Assembly: GCA_002422425.1 (NCBI GenBank) | Contig: DIVG01000010.1 | Span: 13,256-74,105, forward strand | Direction of reading: 5' to 3' | Origin: Akkermansiaceae bacterium UBA6138 | Lineage (GTDB): Bacteria; Verrucomicrobiota; Verrucomicrobiia; Verrucomicrobiales; DEV007 | DNA: 60,850 nucleotides | In this document: piece after piece, positions 43,502 to 51,591 of the stretch | How the letters are laid out: every line of letters starts with the position of its first letter | Position numbering within the stretch: position 1 is the stretch's first letter | The notes under the pieces: generated by a model | Told to the model about the DNA's origin: nothing | What the model saw: the letters and a program-made list of their open reading frames with translations, nothing else | Databases searched by the model: none | Translations under genes and position numbers: made by a program

Positions 43502-45196
43502 TCAAACCCGGAAAAGAGCCCCCATTTTTCGTCCGAGGATGATCCCTGCTCCGGTGATGGTGATAGCGAGGAAGATCATGGCCCAGACCCCGAGCGCCGA
43601 GGCGAGGTTGGGACCTGTCCCCAGAGAGGAGATCAGAGCATACATGGCCTTCGTGATGGGGTAATGCTGCTGCTGCTCGGCAAGAATGAGAGAGTCAGAG
43701 ACCTCGAGCATGGAGAACGAAAAGGCGAGGAGAGCTCCGGCGATGAGATTCGCGGCGATGAGGGGCAGGGTGATCTTTCGCAGGGCGCGGAGAGGGTTGC
43801 TGCCGAGATTCTGTGCGGCTTCTTCGAGACTGACACTGGTCTGCTGGAATCCGGCGGCGGCCGAGCGGACCACATAGGGGAGGCGTCTCACCGCGTAGGC
43901 GATCACGAGGATGAGAATGGGATCTTCGCCGAGGATGAGGAAATCAAAAGGTTTGCCCTCGCGCGTCATCGCGAGATAGCCAAAGGCGAGGACGAGTCCG
44001 GGCACGGCGAGCGGCAGCATCGCCATGGCGTCGAGAAACTGGCGACCGGGGAGTCGGGTGCGCACGACGACGTAGGCGATGCCGATGCCGAGGATGATAT
44101 TCAGGCTGGTCGCGAGCGAGGCGTATTTCAACGAGTTCGCGATGGAATTGATCGTGAGCGGGTGCCCGAGCGCGTCCTCGTAATGTTGTCCGGTGAGCGA
44201 GGTCGGCAGCAGCGTGCCATACCAGTCATTGGAGAGCGAGAGCAGGATAACCCCTAGGTGCGGCAGGACTGCGATCGCGGTGACGAGGGTGAAAATTCCC
44301 GCGCAGCAGGCTCCGACGAGCGGGGAAGCGAGGCGCATCGTTCGTCCGGTCGAGGCGCGGCCTGAACCGGCGAAATTATCCCGCCCGAAGCTCCATTTCC
44401 CGACCAGGTAGAAAAATACCGTGGCGACGAGCATCACGACGACGAGCGCGTAGGGGAAGGGATTACCGCTGAGATCCTTGAGCCCCTCGAAGATCTGCAC
44501 CGAGGTGACGCGGTCGAAGTCAAAGACGAGCGGGACGCCCAGCTCGGTGAAGGCCCAGATGAAGATGATCGTCGCTCCGGCGAAGAGCCCCGGCATGATG
44601 AGGGGAAAAGTCACCCGGAAGAGGCGACGGCTCCCGTGGCACCCCATATTTTCGGCGGCTTCCTCCAACGCCGGATCGAGATTGGCAAGGGCGGCGGAGA
44701 TATTGAGGTAGGCGATGGGGTAAAGGTGCAGGGCGTTCATCAGGACGATGCCGGCGAGGCGTCCTTCGCCGAGCCAGTCAAAGGGTGCGGTGGCGTCCAT
44801 CAGGCCGAGGTCGATGAGAAAAGTATTGAGCACCCCTGTCTGACCGAGGAATTGGCGAACCCCGAGAGCCCCGACGAAGGGAGGCAGGATGAGCGGCACG
44901 AGGATGAGCGCGTTGAGGGTCTCCTTACCCCGGAATTGCCAGGTATTGCTGATCAGGGCGAGGGGGAGGGCGATGATCAGGGCGAGAATCGTGGTGAAGA
45001 GCCCCATGTAAAAAGAGTTCACCAGTCCCTCAACGTATATGGGATTGCGAAAGAGCTCGATGAAGTAACCGAAAGTGACGGTCCCGTCCGCCGTGACAAA
45101 GGCCTCCTGCACGGTGTGCCAGATCGGAAAGACAAAAAAGAGCGTGAAGAACACCGCGGTGACGGCGTAGATCGTGATGGCGAGGGAGCGGGACAT
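43502..45196 (-). CDS. ABC transporter permease, Fe(III)-type (FbpB-like)
   Basis: A 564-residue permease with about twelve membrane helices in two fused permease domains, as in FbpB/SfuB-type importers. Each half has an EAA-like loop: EEAAENMGCHGSRRLFRVTFPLIMPGLF (about 178-205) and LEEAAQNLGSNPLRALRKITLPLIAANL (about 457-484). It should pass the substrate handed over by the binding protein. It is last in the order ATPase, binding protein, permease; 9 bp separate it from the binding-protein gene, so it is one operon. Confidence 0.9.
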   Translation of the reverse strand: MSRSLAITIYAVTAVFFTLFFVFPIWHTVQEAFVTADGTVTFGYFIELFRNPIYVEGLVNSFYMGLFTTILALIIALPLALISNTWQFRGKETLNALILVPLILPPFVGALGVRQFLGQTGVLNTFLIDLGLMDATAPFDWLGEGRLAGIVLMNALHLYPIAYLNISAALANLDPALEEAAENMGCHGSRRLFRVTFPLIMPGLFAGATIIFIWAFTELGVPLVFDFDRVTSVQIFEGLKDLSGNPFPYALVVVMLVATVFFYLVGKWSFGRDNFAGSGRASTGRTMRLASPLVGACCAGIFTLVTAIAVLPHLGVILLSLSNDWYGTLLPTSLTGQHYEDALGHPLTINSIANSLKYASLATSLNIILGIGIAYVVVRTRLPGRQFLDAMAMLPLAVPGLVLAFGYLAMTREGKPFDFLILGEDPILILVIAYAVRRLPYVVRSAAAGFQQTSVSLEEAAQNLGSNPLRALRKITLPLIAANLIAGALLAFSFSMLEVSDSLILAEQQQHYPITKAMYALISSLGTGPNLASALGVWAMIFLAITITGAGIILGRKMGALFRV

Positions 45197-45205
45197 GAGG
45201 ATCGA

Positions 45206-46867
45206 TTATTTTTCCGCCCCGTAATCCCGGGCGATTTCGCGATAATGCGCGCGATAGGTTTCCGCTAGTTCCCGCGCCATGCGGACCTGGGCGACCTTGT
45301 CGGCTCCTCTCAGCCCTGGCGCGATTTCGCTGACTACCTGCTCGTGAGAAATCGGATCGACATTTTCAAAACGGGCGACCCCGTCGGCCGGCAGTCCGGC
45401 GGCGATGAGGGTTTTCCATGCGGCGAGCTGTTCCTCGTGCGGGTCCATGCACGCTCCGCGGATGACAAAACGAAGCGCGGCAAAGAGCGGTCCGGTCCAT
45501 TCGGGATGATAGGTGAAGCCGGCGGTAATTTCGTAGGGATTAACCTCGGGATCGGTCATCGCGGGAAGATTCGCGGCGACGTAGAAATCCTTCCGGATGG
45601 GTGGGCGGCGCAGGGCGAAGCGGACGGGGCCGCCCTCCGCGCCCGGGCGGTAGTTCCAGAGCTTCTGCCCTTCGGGAGAAAGGACAAATTCGATGAATCG
45701 ATGCGCCAGTTCAGGCTGCGGAGCGCCGCGCAGCATGCCGATGGGGTCGGCTCCGATCGAAGTTCCGCCTCGCGGCATCACAAAGTGGACCCGCGATTCC
45801 CCTGTCTTCGGGTCGCGAAAGAGCTCGTTAAACGTGCGACCGTAAAAGTCGATGCACATCCCGACGGCGGCGTCGCCCATGGCCACATCGCGCGGCACCT
45901 TGGCGGCGGAGTCGGTGAAATAGCGGCTGTTCGCACTGATCCTGAGGATGAGGCGCATCGCCTCATCCCATCCCGCGCGGATCGCTTCGGCTTCGGCGAG
46001 GCCGCGTTCGCGCTGGATCGTCTGGATACGCTCCTGCACGAGCATTTCGAAAGCTTTGGTCGTCGAGCCCGACTTGGTGGGATCGGCCAGAGCGATTTGA
46101 CCAAAGAGACGTGGATCCTCGAGCGCGGACCAGGTTTGCGGGATTTCCTCGATCCCGAGCCGGGCGAGGACGTCACTGTTGTAGCAAATCCCGAAGGCGG
46201 AGAGTACCGTGCCGACCCAGCGAAAGTCGGCGTCACGGAAGGGTTCGCCGCTGACGGCTTCGGGCATGACGGCGTCGCTGAACCAGTCGGGTTTTTCCTC
46301 CGCGAGGGCACCTGGTCCGAAGCGGCCGCTCCTGTCACGGGCGACAAGAAACCCTGACGAGGCCTGCCTTTCGAAATCGTAGGCCCCGCCGCCGAAAAAG
46401 AGATCGATTCCGACGCCGATGTCCGATCCGATAAAAAGACGACGGGCCTTCGCCTCGGGATCCAACTCCGTCGACTCATCGACGATTCCCTCTTTGGTCA
46501 CGGGGGGATCAAGTTTGCCGTTCGTGAAGGCATCGCGGACCGCGTAAGTAAAGGGCAGGCCCGTTTCCCTCGTCCAGAGAGTTTCGAAGCGGGAGGAGTA
46601 TTCGGAGCGGAGAAAACGGGCGATCTCGGTCGTGCCGCCCGGCTGCCGCCAATCGACGAAGATCTCACGATTATAGTTTTCCCGCATGTGAACGGTGAAG
46701 GCGTGACCGAACTCAGCCTGAATGGACTCGTTGTGAGGTGTGATGATGACGAGCCGGTTTGCCGGCGCGCCGTGGAGTTTTCGTTTGGCCCCGGCCGGCT
46801 GAAAGGCAAAGGGAGCCACGAGCACGGTGGCGAGGAGGGTCAGGACGATGGAGAGGCGAAAGGCCAC
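45206..46867 (-). CDS. ABC transporter extracellular binding protein, large Fe(III)-type
   Basis: A 553-residue exported binding protein with a signal peptide (about 1-27). The fold pattern is of the cluster that includes Fe(III)/spermidine/thiamine binders: VIITPHNESIQAEFGHAFTVHM near the start, then FGICYNSDVLARLGIEEIPQTWSALEDPRLFGQIALADPTKSGSTTKAF, and ADPIGMLRGAPQPELAHRFIEFVLSPEGQKLW. It is about 200 residues longer than FbpA-type proteins. The extra parts lie before residue 200 and after 430, so the substrate is uncertain. It is the middle gene of the operon: 3 bp after the ATPase gene, 9 bp before the permease gene. Confidence 0.88.
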   Translation of the reverse strand: MAFRLSIVLTLLATVLVAPFAFQPAGAKRKLHGAPANRLVIITPHNESIQAEFGHAFTVHMRENYNREIFVDWRQPGGTTEIARFLRSEYSSRFETLWTRETGLPFTYAVRDAFTNGKLDPPVTKEGIVDESTELDPEAKARRLFIGSDIGVGIDLFFGGGAYDFERQASSGFLVARDRSGRFGPGALAEEKPDWFSDAVMPEAVSGEPFRDADFRWVGTVLSAFGICYNSDVLARLGIEEIPQTWSALEDPRLFGQIALADPTKSGSTTKAFEMLVQERIQTIQRERGLAEAEAIRAGWDEAMRLILRISANSRYFTDSAAKVPRDVAMGDAAVGMCIDFYGRTFNELFRDPKTGESRVHFVMPRGGTSIGADPIGMLRGAPQPELAHRFIEFVLSPEGQKLWNYRPGAEGGPVRFALRRPPIRKDFYVAANLPAMTDPEVNPYEITAGFTYHPEWTGPLFAALRFVIRGACMDPHEEQLAAWKTLIAAGLPADGVARFENVDPISHEQVVSEIAPGLRGADKVAQVRMARELAETYRAHYREIARDYGAEK

Positions 46868-46870
46868 GAG

Positions 46871-47950
46871 TCAGGAGGCGGGGAGAATGATAATGTCTTC
46901 GCGTTTGGCGGTAGCGTAGAATCCCGCACCGGTGTCGCGAATGACCCGGCGGGGATTCAACTCGGAGATGTGAATGGCTTCGACGCGCCCTTCGCACTTC
47001 AGGGCATACTGGGCGGTCTCGCCGAGATAGATGGACTCGGTGAGACGGCCGGCGATGGAATTCTCCGCCGGCGGAGCCGAGTCGATCGAGAGACACTCGG
47101 GCCGGATCGAGAGGGTGACGGCGTCCCCGGCTACGGGTCGCCAGTCCGGTGCGACGACGTGTCCCGCCAGTTCGCCGATGGCGGTGCGGAGATAATAATT
47201 CCCCCCCGAGACAGAGGTGAGGGTGCCGGGGATAAGGTTGGTCTCACCGACAAATCCGGCGACAAAGGCGGAGTTCGGGCGGCGATAGAGTTCCTCGGGC
47301 GTGCCGATCTGGGCAATGTTGCCGGCATCGAGCACGGCCATGCGGTCGGCCATGGAGAGGGCCTCTTTCTGGTCGTGTGTCACATAGATCGCGGTGAGTC
47401 CGAATTCTTTGCAGATGCGGCGGATCTCGCTGCGCATCTCGATACGGAGCTTGGAATCGAGATTCGAAAGCGGTTCGTCGAGAAGGAGACAGCGGGGGCG
47501 AATCACGAGGGCACGGGCGAGGGCGATGCGCTGCTGCTGCCCCCCCGAGAGCTCATTGATGCGGCGGTTCCCGAGTCCGTTCATCTTCACCATGGCGAGG
47601 GCCTCATCGACGCGGCTTTTGATTTCCGCTCTCGCGATGCGGCGCTCCTCGAGCCCGAAGGAGACGTTACGGAAGACATTAAGGTGCGGCCACAGCGCGT
47701 AGCTCTGGAACATCATGCCCGTCTCGCGCTTGTGGGGCGGTAACTTCGTCACCTCGTCACCGTCGAATGATATCGTGCCGGCATCGGGCAGATGAAACCC
47801 CGCGATGGCGCGCAGGAGTGTCGTCTTGCCGCAGCCGGAGGGACCGAGCAGGAAAAAAAGCTCCCCCGCAGCGATGTCGAGGTCGAGAGAATTGAGGGCG
47901 GCGACGTCGCCGAATCGCTTGAGGAGACCTCGGATGTGGATGGATACCAT
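46871..47950 (-). CDS. ABC transporter ATP-binding protein, FbpC/PotA-like
   Basis: A 359-residue ATPase from the ATG at 47950 (MVSIHIRGLLKRFGDV); the longer frame to 48016 adds a non-conserved leader. Walker A is GPSGCGKTT with K42, then MMFQSYALWPHLNVF (Q-loop), the signature LSGGQQQRIALARAL, Walker B CLLLDEPLSNLD and the H-loop in THDQ. The C-terminal TOBE-like domain (about 240-359) is typical of the iron/spermidine/sugar class. It energises the permease. It is first in the operon. Its start faces the NRAMP-like gene across a 72-bp divergent region. Confidence 0.92.
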   Translation of the reverse strand: MVSIHIRGLLKRFGDVAALNSLDLDIAAGELFFLLGPSGCGKTTLLRAIAGFHLPDAGTISFDGDEVTKLPPHKRETGMMFQSYALWPHLNVFRNVSFGLEERRIARAEIKSRVDEALAMVKMNGLGNRRINELSGGQQQRIALARALVIRPRCLLLDEPLSNLDSKLRIEMRSEIRRICKEFGLTAIYVTHDQKEALSMADRMAVLDAGNIAQIGTPEELYRRPNSAFVAGFVGETNLIPGTLTSVSGGNYYLRTAIGELAGHVVAPDWRPVAGDAVTLSIRPECLSIDSAPPAENSIAGRLTESIYLGETAQYALKCEGRVEAIHISELNPRRVIRDTGAGFYATAKREDIIILPAS

Positions 47951-47987
47951 AGCAGTTGACGACCCCGATGTAGCGGAATCCGTAGCA

Positions 47988-48022
47988 GCGGACAAGGAAA
48001 TATAAGTCCGCGTCAAGTCCGC
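47988..48022. promoter_or_regulatory. Repeated half-sites between ABC operon and NRAMP-like gene
   Basis: The 72-bp divergent region contains two exact direct copies of AAGTCCGC (48004-48011 and 48015-48022, 11-bp period) and one inverted half-site GCGGAC (47988-47993). The outer GCGGAC…GTCCGC pair flanks an AT-rich core GGAAATATAA. The second direct copy touches the start codon at 48023. This looks like a regulator site serving both directions. It does not match a Fur box. Confidence 0.4.
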
Positions 48023-49315
48023 ATGAAAGGGCTCGCATCGATCGCGCCAATCTGTTTCGATGGGGAGGTGAAGAAACTCTTGAGAACAATCGGGCCGGCC
48101 ATGGTGGTGGCGGCGGTGGTGCTGGGGCCTGGCAGTATCCTGACCAGTTCCAAAGTTGGCGCGGGGTTTGGAGGACTGGGCATTCCCGTAGTCATTGCTG
48201 CCGCGATCATGATGATCGGCATGGTCGCCCTGGCCGCCCGCATCGGGGTCAGCTATCAGGGCAGTGCCTGTGACGAACTCGCCGAGCGGCTTGGACGCCC
48301 CCTTGCGATCATCGTGGGGCTGATTCTCTTTCTGGTCGTAGCGCTTTTCCAGTCGAGCAACAATCTTGCGATGGTCGCGGGGCTATCGCCTCTGGTTGAA
48401 ATGATCGGCGGAGGCAAGTCCGTTGGAGCGGGCGGTCAGATGGTGATGCTGCTGGTCTTTAACGCGGTACTGATCGCCGTTCTTTACCTGATGCGCGAGC
48501 TCTACCGATCGGTCGAAAAGCTGATGAAGTTTCTCATCGGCGTCATGGTCGTCGCCTTTCTTTTTAATTTTCTCGTGGTCTATCTGACGCCGCGTTCGTT
48601 CGAGTTTGTTGCTCCAACGAACAAGGGGGATCTCTTTGCTCTGCTCGGTCTCATCGGCACGACATTCTCGGTCGGCGGCGCGTTTTACCAGAGCTACCTT
48701 GTGAAGGAAAAAGGCTGGGGGATCTCGGATGCAAAACGCGGCCTCACCGACACGGTCGTGAGTATATCAGTGCTCGGGACGGTAACGGTGGTGATTCTGC
48801 TGACCTCGATGAGGGTGTTTTACGGCCGTCCGGACCAGCTCGAACTGACGAGTGTGGATCAGGTCGCCCGTCAGCTCGAACCTCTTTTCGGGTCGTGGGC
48901 CACAGTCATCTTCAGTCTCGGTATTGTCGCCGCAGCCTTCAGTTCCTTCCTCGTGAATGCGATGATCGGCGGCACGGTCATGTCAGACAGCCTTGGAAAA
49001 GGCAGTCGACTCAGCAGCGTCTGGCCCATCCATCTCACCAGCGTGGCGCTTCTCACCGGGATGGGTGTTGCCATGCTCTCGCTCAGCCAGAGCGGCAGCA
49101 CCGTCACCCTGATTACCTTTGCCCAGGCGCTTACGGTGGTGGGGAATCCTGCCCTGGGCGCGACATTGCTTTATCTCGGCACCAGACCGGAACTAACTGG
49201 GGCGCGGAGGATACCGCGATGGATCCTTGTGCTCGCCTCGGTTGGCTTTCTCATTTCCTGCCTCGTCGCCGTAAGGACAGCCATTGCGGTCTGGGATAAG
49301 ATTCAGGCGGCGTGA
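48023..49315 (+). CDS. NRAMP-like transporter lacking the canonical metal motifs
   Basis: A 430-residue membrane protein with about eleven helices and the NRAMP fold signature at the start, TIGPAMVVAAVVLGPGS. In true Mn/Fe NRAMPs, helix 1 holds DPGN and helix 6 holds MPH; here helix 1 reads G35-P-G-S38 and helix 6 reads FSVGGAFYQSYLVKEKGW, so the metal-binding Asp, Asn and Met are absent. It may carry another cation or solute. Its position, divergent from an Fe(III)-type importer and with shared repeats between them, supports a transport role in the same physiology. An intrinsic terminator follows directly. Confidence 0.82.
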   Translation: MKGLASIAPICFDGEVKKLLRTIGPAMVVAAVVLGPGSILTSSKVGAGFGGLGIPVVIAAAIMMIGMVALAARIGVSYQGSACDELAERLGRPLAIIVGLILFLVVALFQSSNNLAMVAGLSPLVEMIGGGKSVGAGGQMVMLLVFNAVLIAVLYLMRELYRSVEKLMKFLIGVMVVAFLFNFLVVYLTPRSFEFVAPTNKGDLFALLGLIGTTFSVGGAFYQSYLVKEKGWGISDAKRGLTDTVVSISVLGTVTVVILLTSMRVFYGRPDQLELTSVDQVARQLEPLFGSWATVIFSLGIVAAAFSSFLVNAMIGGTVMSDSLGKGSRLSSVWPIHLTSVALLTGMGVAMLSLSQSGSTVTLITFAQALTVVGNPALGATLLYLGTRPELTGARRIPRWILVLASVGFLISCLVAVRTAIAVWDKIQAA

Positions 49316-51019
49316 TCAGCGTGACGCTTGAAAAAAGCGTTTTTGTTTTTTAGGAGAGGCCTCTGCCGAGAGGCCGGGAGCTGGGGCTGTCCGGGGTGCC
49401 CGGGCCTGCGGAAGCGCCTGCGTCTTGAGTCCAAACTTTTGGAACATGGTGTTGTCGTGACCGTAGATATCACGATCAAATCGCACGCGGCGGTCTCCCA
49501 TGATCGTGCAGGTCCAGTAGTTGAGATACACCGAGGTCGTCTCATTGAGGCGCTCGCGTTTGTCGTTCACGTTCGGATCATCCATCGTCGCGCGGACCGA
49601 CTGGGCGCTCCAACCCGGATTATGGCGTAGAATGAACATCGCGAGATCGACCGGGCGCTCCACCCGGACGCAGCCCGAGCTGTAGTCGCGGTCCGCACGC
49701 CCGAAGAGTTCGGGAGTGTTGGTATCGTGCAAATAGACGGCGGAATCGTTCGGGAAGATGAACTTGACGAGTCCGAGAGAGTTTTTCGGACCGCTGCCCT
49801 GGCGCATCAAGAGACCGCCACCGGCGACTTTGTTGAGGTTTTCAACGGTGTTGGGCAGGGTTGCTGATGAGCCGTAGGAGGTGATGATCTGGTAGTTGTG
49901 GCTGCGCATATAGCCGTCAACCCCCTCGGGCGCAGCGAGGGCGGCAGGAACCAGGAGACGCCGCGCGATCGACGTGGGGATGTTCCAGAGGGGGCGAAAA
50001 TAGACGTCCTGAACTTTGCCATGGAAAACCGGAGTCTCACTGACGCCTTTTTTGCCAACAACGACTTTCATTACGTCGGTCTCGCGCTGGTTGACATAGA
50101 TGCGAAGGGCGCTTTCCGCGATGTTGACTTCGATGTGTTCCGCGACATCCCAGCTTCGCGGCATCCAGCGGAGCCGGTCGATGTTGATGATGATCTCGTT
50201 GACCCGGTGAGACACCTCGGTATTCAACTCGGTAAGGGTCTCCGCCCCGATAAAACCGTCGGGTTCGATGCCGTGACGGAACTGGAAGGACTTGATGGCA
50301 TCGCCGGTGCGATTGTCGATCTCGCCTTTGCGGCTCTTGGCGGCCCCTCCGGGGAGATCGCCTTCCGCCTGGAGCCGTGAAGTGAGAAGGTTGAGTTCCG
50401 GGTACTTCGTCCCCGGCCCTGCCGGGGTGGCGGTTGCCGGGAGATTGCGCCAGCCGCCGAGGCGATTGAGCTCCCGATACCGGGCGAGCGTTTTAACCAT
50501 TTCAGCGTAACGGGTATCCTGCGGAGGAACGACCTGGATGAGGTGACTGGCGAATTGTGTCGCCGGTTTTTGAAGTGCCTGATCGAGAAACTGGTAGGCC
50601 GTGACCTGGCGGGGGATCTCCGCCCACTTGGGATGAACCTGCCGGGGGTCGACAAAGCCGTAGGCGAGCGATTGAATAGCATAGAGGGCCAACTGGGTCG
50701 TCCCTACCTCAACGGTGGCGCGTTTCACCGGGTCACTGCTGGGGTTGCGCCACTGGGCGTCCCACTCGGAAAGCTGGAACAACTGCGGCGAAAGACCGTG
50801 AGCATCCAGCGACTGGATGAACTGGGCAAGCCCCCCGAGATGTTCTCCATTCCAGACCGGCGCGTAATTACGGGCCTTGTACCAGCTGTTGATTCCCCCC
50901 CCTGCCTTGGCTGCCTGTGCCTGGATAGCAGCGGTTAAGGTCTGGGCGCTCCCGGACTGGAGAGAGGCCGGGCCGACGGCGCAAAAGAGAATGGCAAAAA
51001 GGAGACGTTTTGAACGCAT
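49316..51019 (-). CDS. L,D-transpeptidase, YcbB/LdtD-like
   Basis: A 567-residue exported wall-crosslinking enzyme with a signal peptide (about 1-25). An N-terminal helical scaffold (about 35-220) is followed by a peptidoglycan-binding module (RTGDAIKSFQFRHGIEPDGFIGAETLTELN, about 235-265) and the YkuD catalytic domain (about 290-480). The catalytic motif is HDTNTPELFGRADRDYSSGCVRV with C450. It makes 3-3 crosslinks, or exchanges D-amino acids, in the periplasm. Length and domain order match the YcbB group. The C-terminus is Ala/Pro-rich and basic. The stop abuts that of the NRAMP-like gene, whose terminator lies inside this coding sequence. Confidence 0.92.
   Translation of the reverse strand: MRSKRLLFAILFCAVGPASLQSGSAQTLTAAIQAQAAKAGGGINSWYKARNYAPVWNGEHLGGLAQFIQSLDAHGLSPQLFQLSEWDAQWRNPSSDPVKRATVEVGTTQLALYAIQSLAYGFVDPRQVHPKWAEIPRQVTAYQFLDQALQKPATQFASHLIQVVPPQDTRYAEMVKTLARYRELNRLGGWRNLPATATPAGPGTKYPELNLLTSRLQAEGDLPGGAAKSRKGEIDNRTGDAIKSFQFRHGIEPDGFIGAETLTELNTEVSHRVNEIIINIDRLRWMPRSWDVAEHIEVNIAESALRIYVNQRETDVMKVVVGKKGVSETPVFHGKVQDVYFRPLWNIPTSIARRLLVPAALAAPEGVDGYMRSHNYQIITSYGSSATLPNTVENLNKVAGGGLLMRQGSGPKNSLGLVKFIFPNDSAVYLHDTNTPELFGRADRDYSSGCVRVERPVDLAMFILRHNPGWSAQSVRATMDDPNVNDKRERLNETTSVYLNYWTCTIMGDRRVRFDRDIYGHDNTMFQKFGLKTQALPQARAPRTAPAPGLSAEASPKKQKRFFQASR
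49324..49351 (+). terminator. Intrinsic terminator of the NRAMP-like gene, inside the L,D-transpeptidase gene
   Basis: The stem ACGCTT/AAGCGT (49324-49329 and 49335-49340) with a 5-base loop GAAAA is followed by TTTTGTTTTTT (49341-49351). It lies 8 bp past the NRAMP-like stop, within the last codons of the opposite gene. Confidence 0.75.
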
Positions 51020-51030
51020 GAGGGGAGCTG

Positions 51031-51079
51031 TTAATATTTCTTAAGTTTCCCTATATTTCGGTTTTGTTCAAATATTCAA
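51031..51079 (-). promoter_or_regulatory. Promoter region of the L,D-transpeptidase gene
   Basis: On the minus strand, TTGAAT (51074-51079) and TATAGG (51050-51055) with an 18-bp spacer could form a promoter 30 bp before the start. Between it and the start lies TTAAGAAATATTAA (51031-51044), 13 of 14 identical to the element before the amidase gene. The region is clearly AT-rich compared with its surroundings. Confidence 0.4.
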
Positions 51080-51336
51080 TGGCCAAATCACTGCGGTTTA
51101 GAGAGAGGCGAGGGCAACTTGTTCGAAGAAAAAGACGAATCGTCCTGAAAATTATTTGAGGGATTTATTTTTGAAGAAAGACGGTTGGACAGACGGGGTG
51201 TCATCGGACAAGCTTTTTCAATGAAATCGACACTGCTGTCGCCGCCCCCCGGGTGGCTCCGTGCCCCTGACCGGGCCCTTGTTTCCGCAATGCTGACTCG
51301 CGGGACTCTGCGGCGGGCTGGTAGAGTCTTCGAAAG
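51080..51336. other. Rest of 317-bp divergent gap, no gene seen
   Basis: This part of the gap between the L,D-transpeptidase start and the small gene at 51337 holds no supported gene. Open frames here are short and of random composition, and I see no RNA structure. The promoter of the rightward pair must lie here but is not clear. Confidence 0.4.
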
Positions 51337-51591
51337 ATGAGGGCGGGGCTCGCTGATCTTTACTCCGAACTGGAGCGGGCCCCCGAGGACTGGTCGGTTC
51401 GTATCCGCCTGATCGAAGCGGCGGTTGCTTCGGGTAGCCTTGTCGAAGCCAAACGGCTCGTGCGCACATCTCCCGAGCGGGACTCCCACCTTCCCGCCGA
51501 GCTTCAGGAGAGGATTCATTCGCTTCTGACCCGCCGGAACACGGAGAACACGATCGCGGCGTTACCTCGAGCCGAAGGCGGGCCGGTATGA
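51337..51591 (+). CDS. Small helical (TPR-like) protein, coupled to lipoprotein hydrolase
   Basis: An 84-residue product. The segment LYSELERAPEDWSVRIRLIEAAVASGSLVEAKRLVRTSP (about 8-46) looks like a helical hairpin of the TPR type, and LPAELQERIHSLLTRR is a further helix. No signal or membrane segment is seen. Its stop overlaps the ATG of the next gene (ATGA at 51588-51591), so the two are coupled; that coupling is the main evidence that the gene is real. Function unknown. Confidence 0.65.
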   Translation: MRAGLADLYSELERAPEDWSVRIRLIEAAVASGSLVEAKRLVRTSPERDSHLPAELQERIHSLLTRRNTENTIAALPRAEGGPV

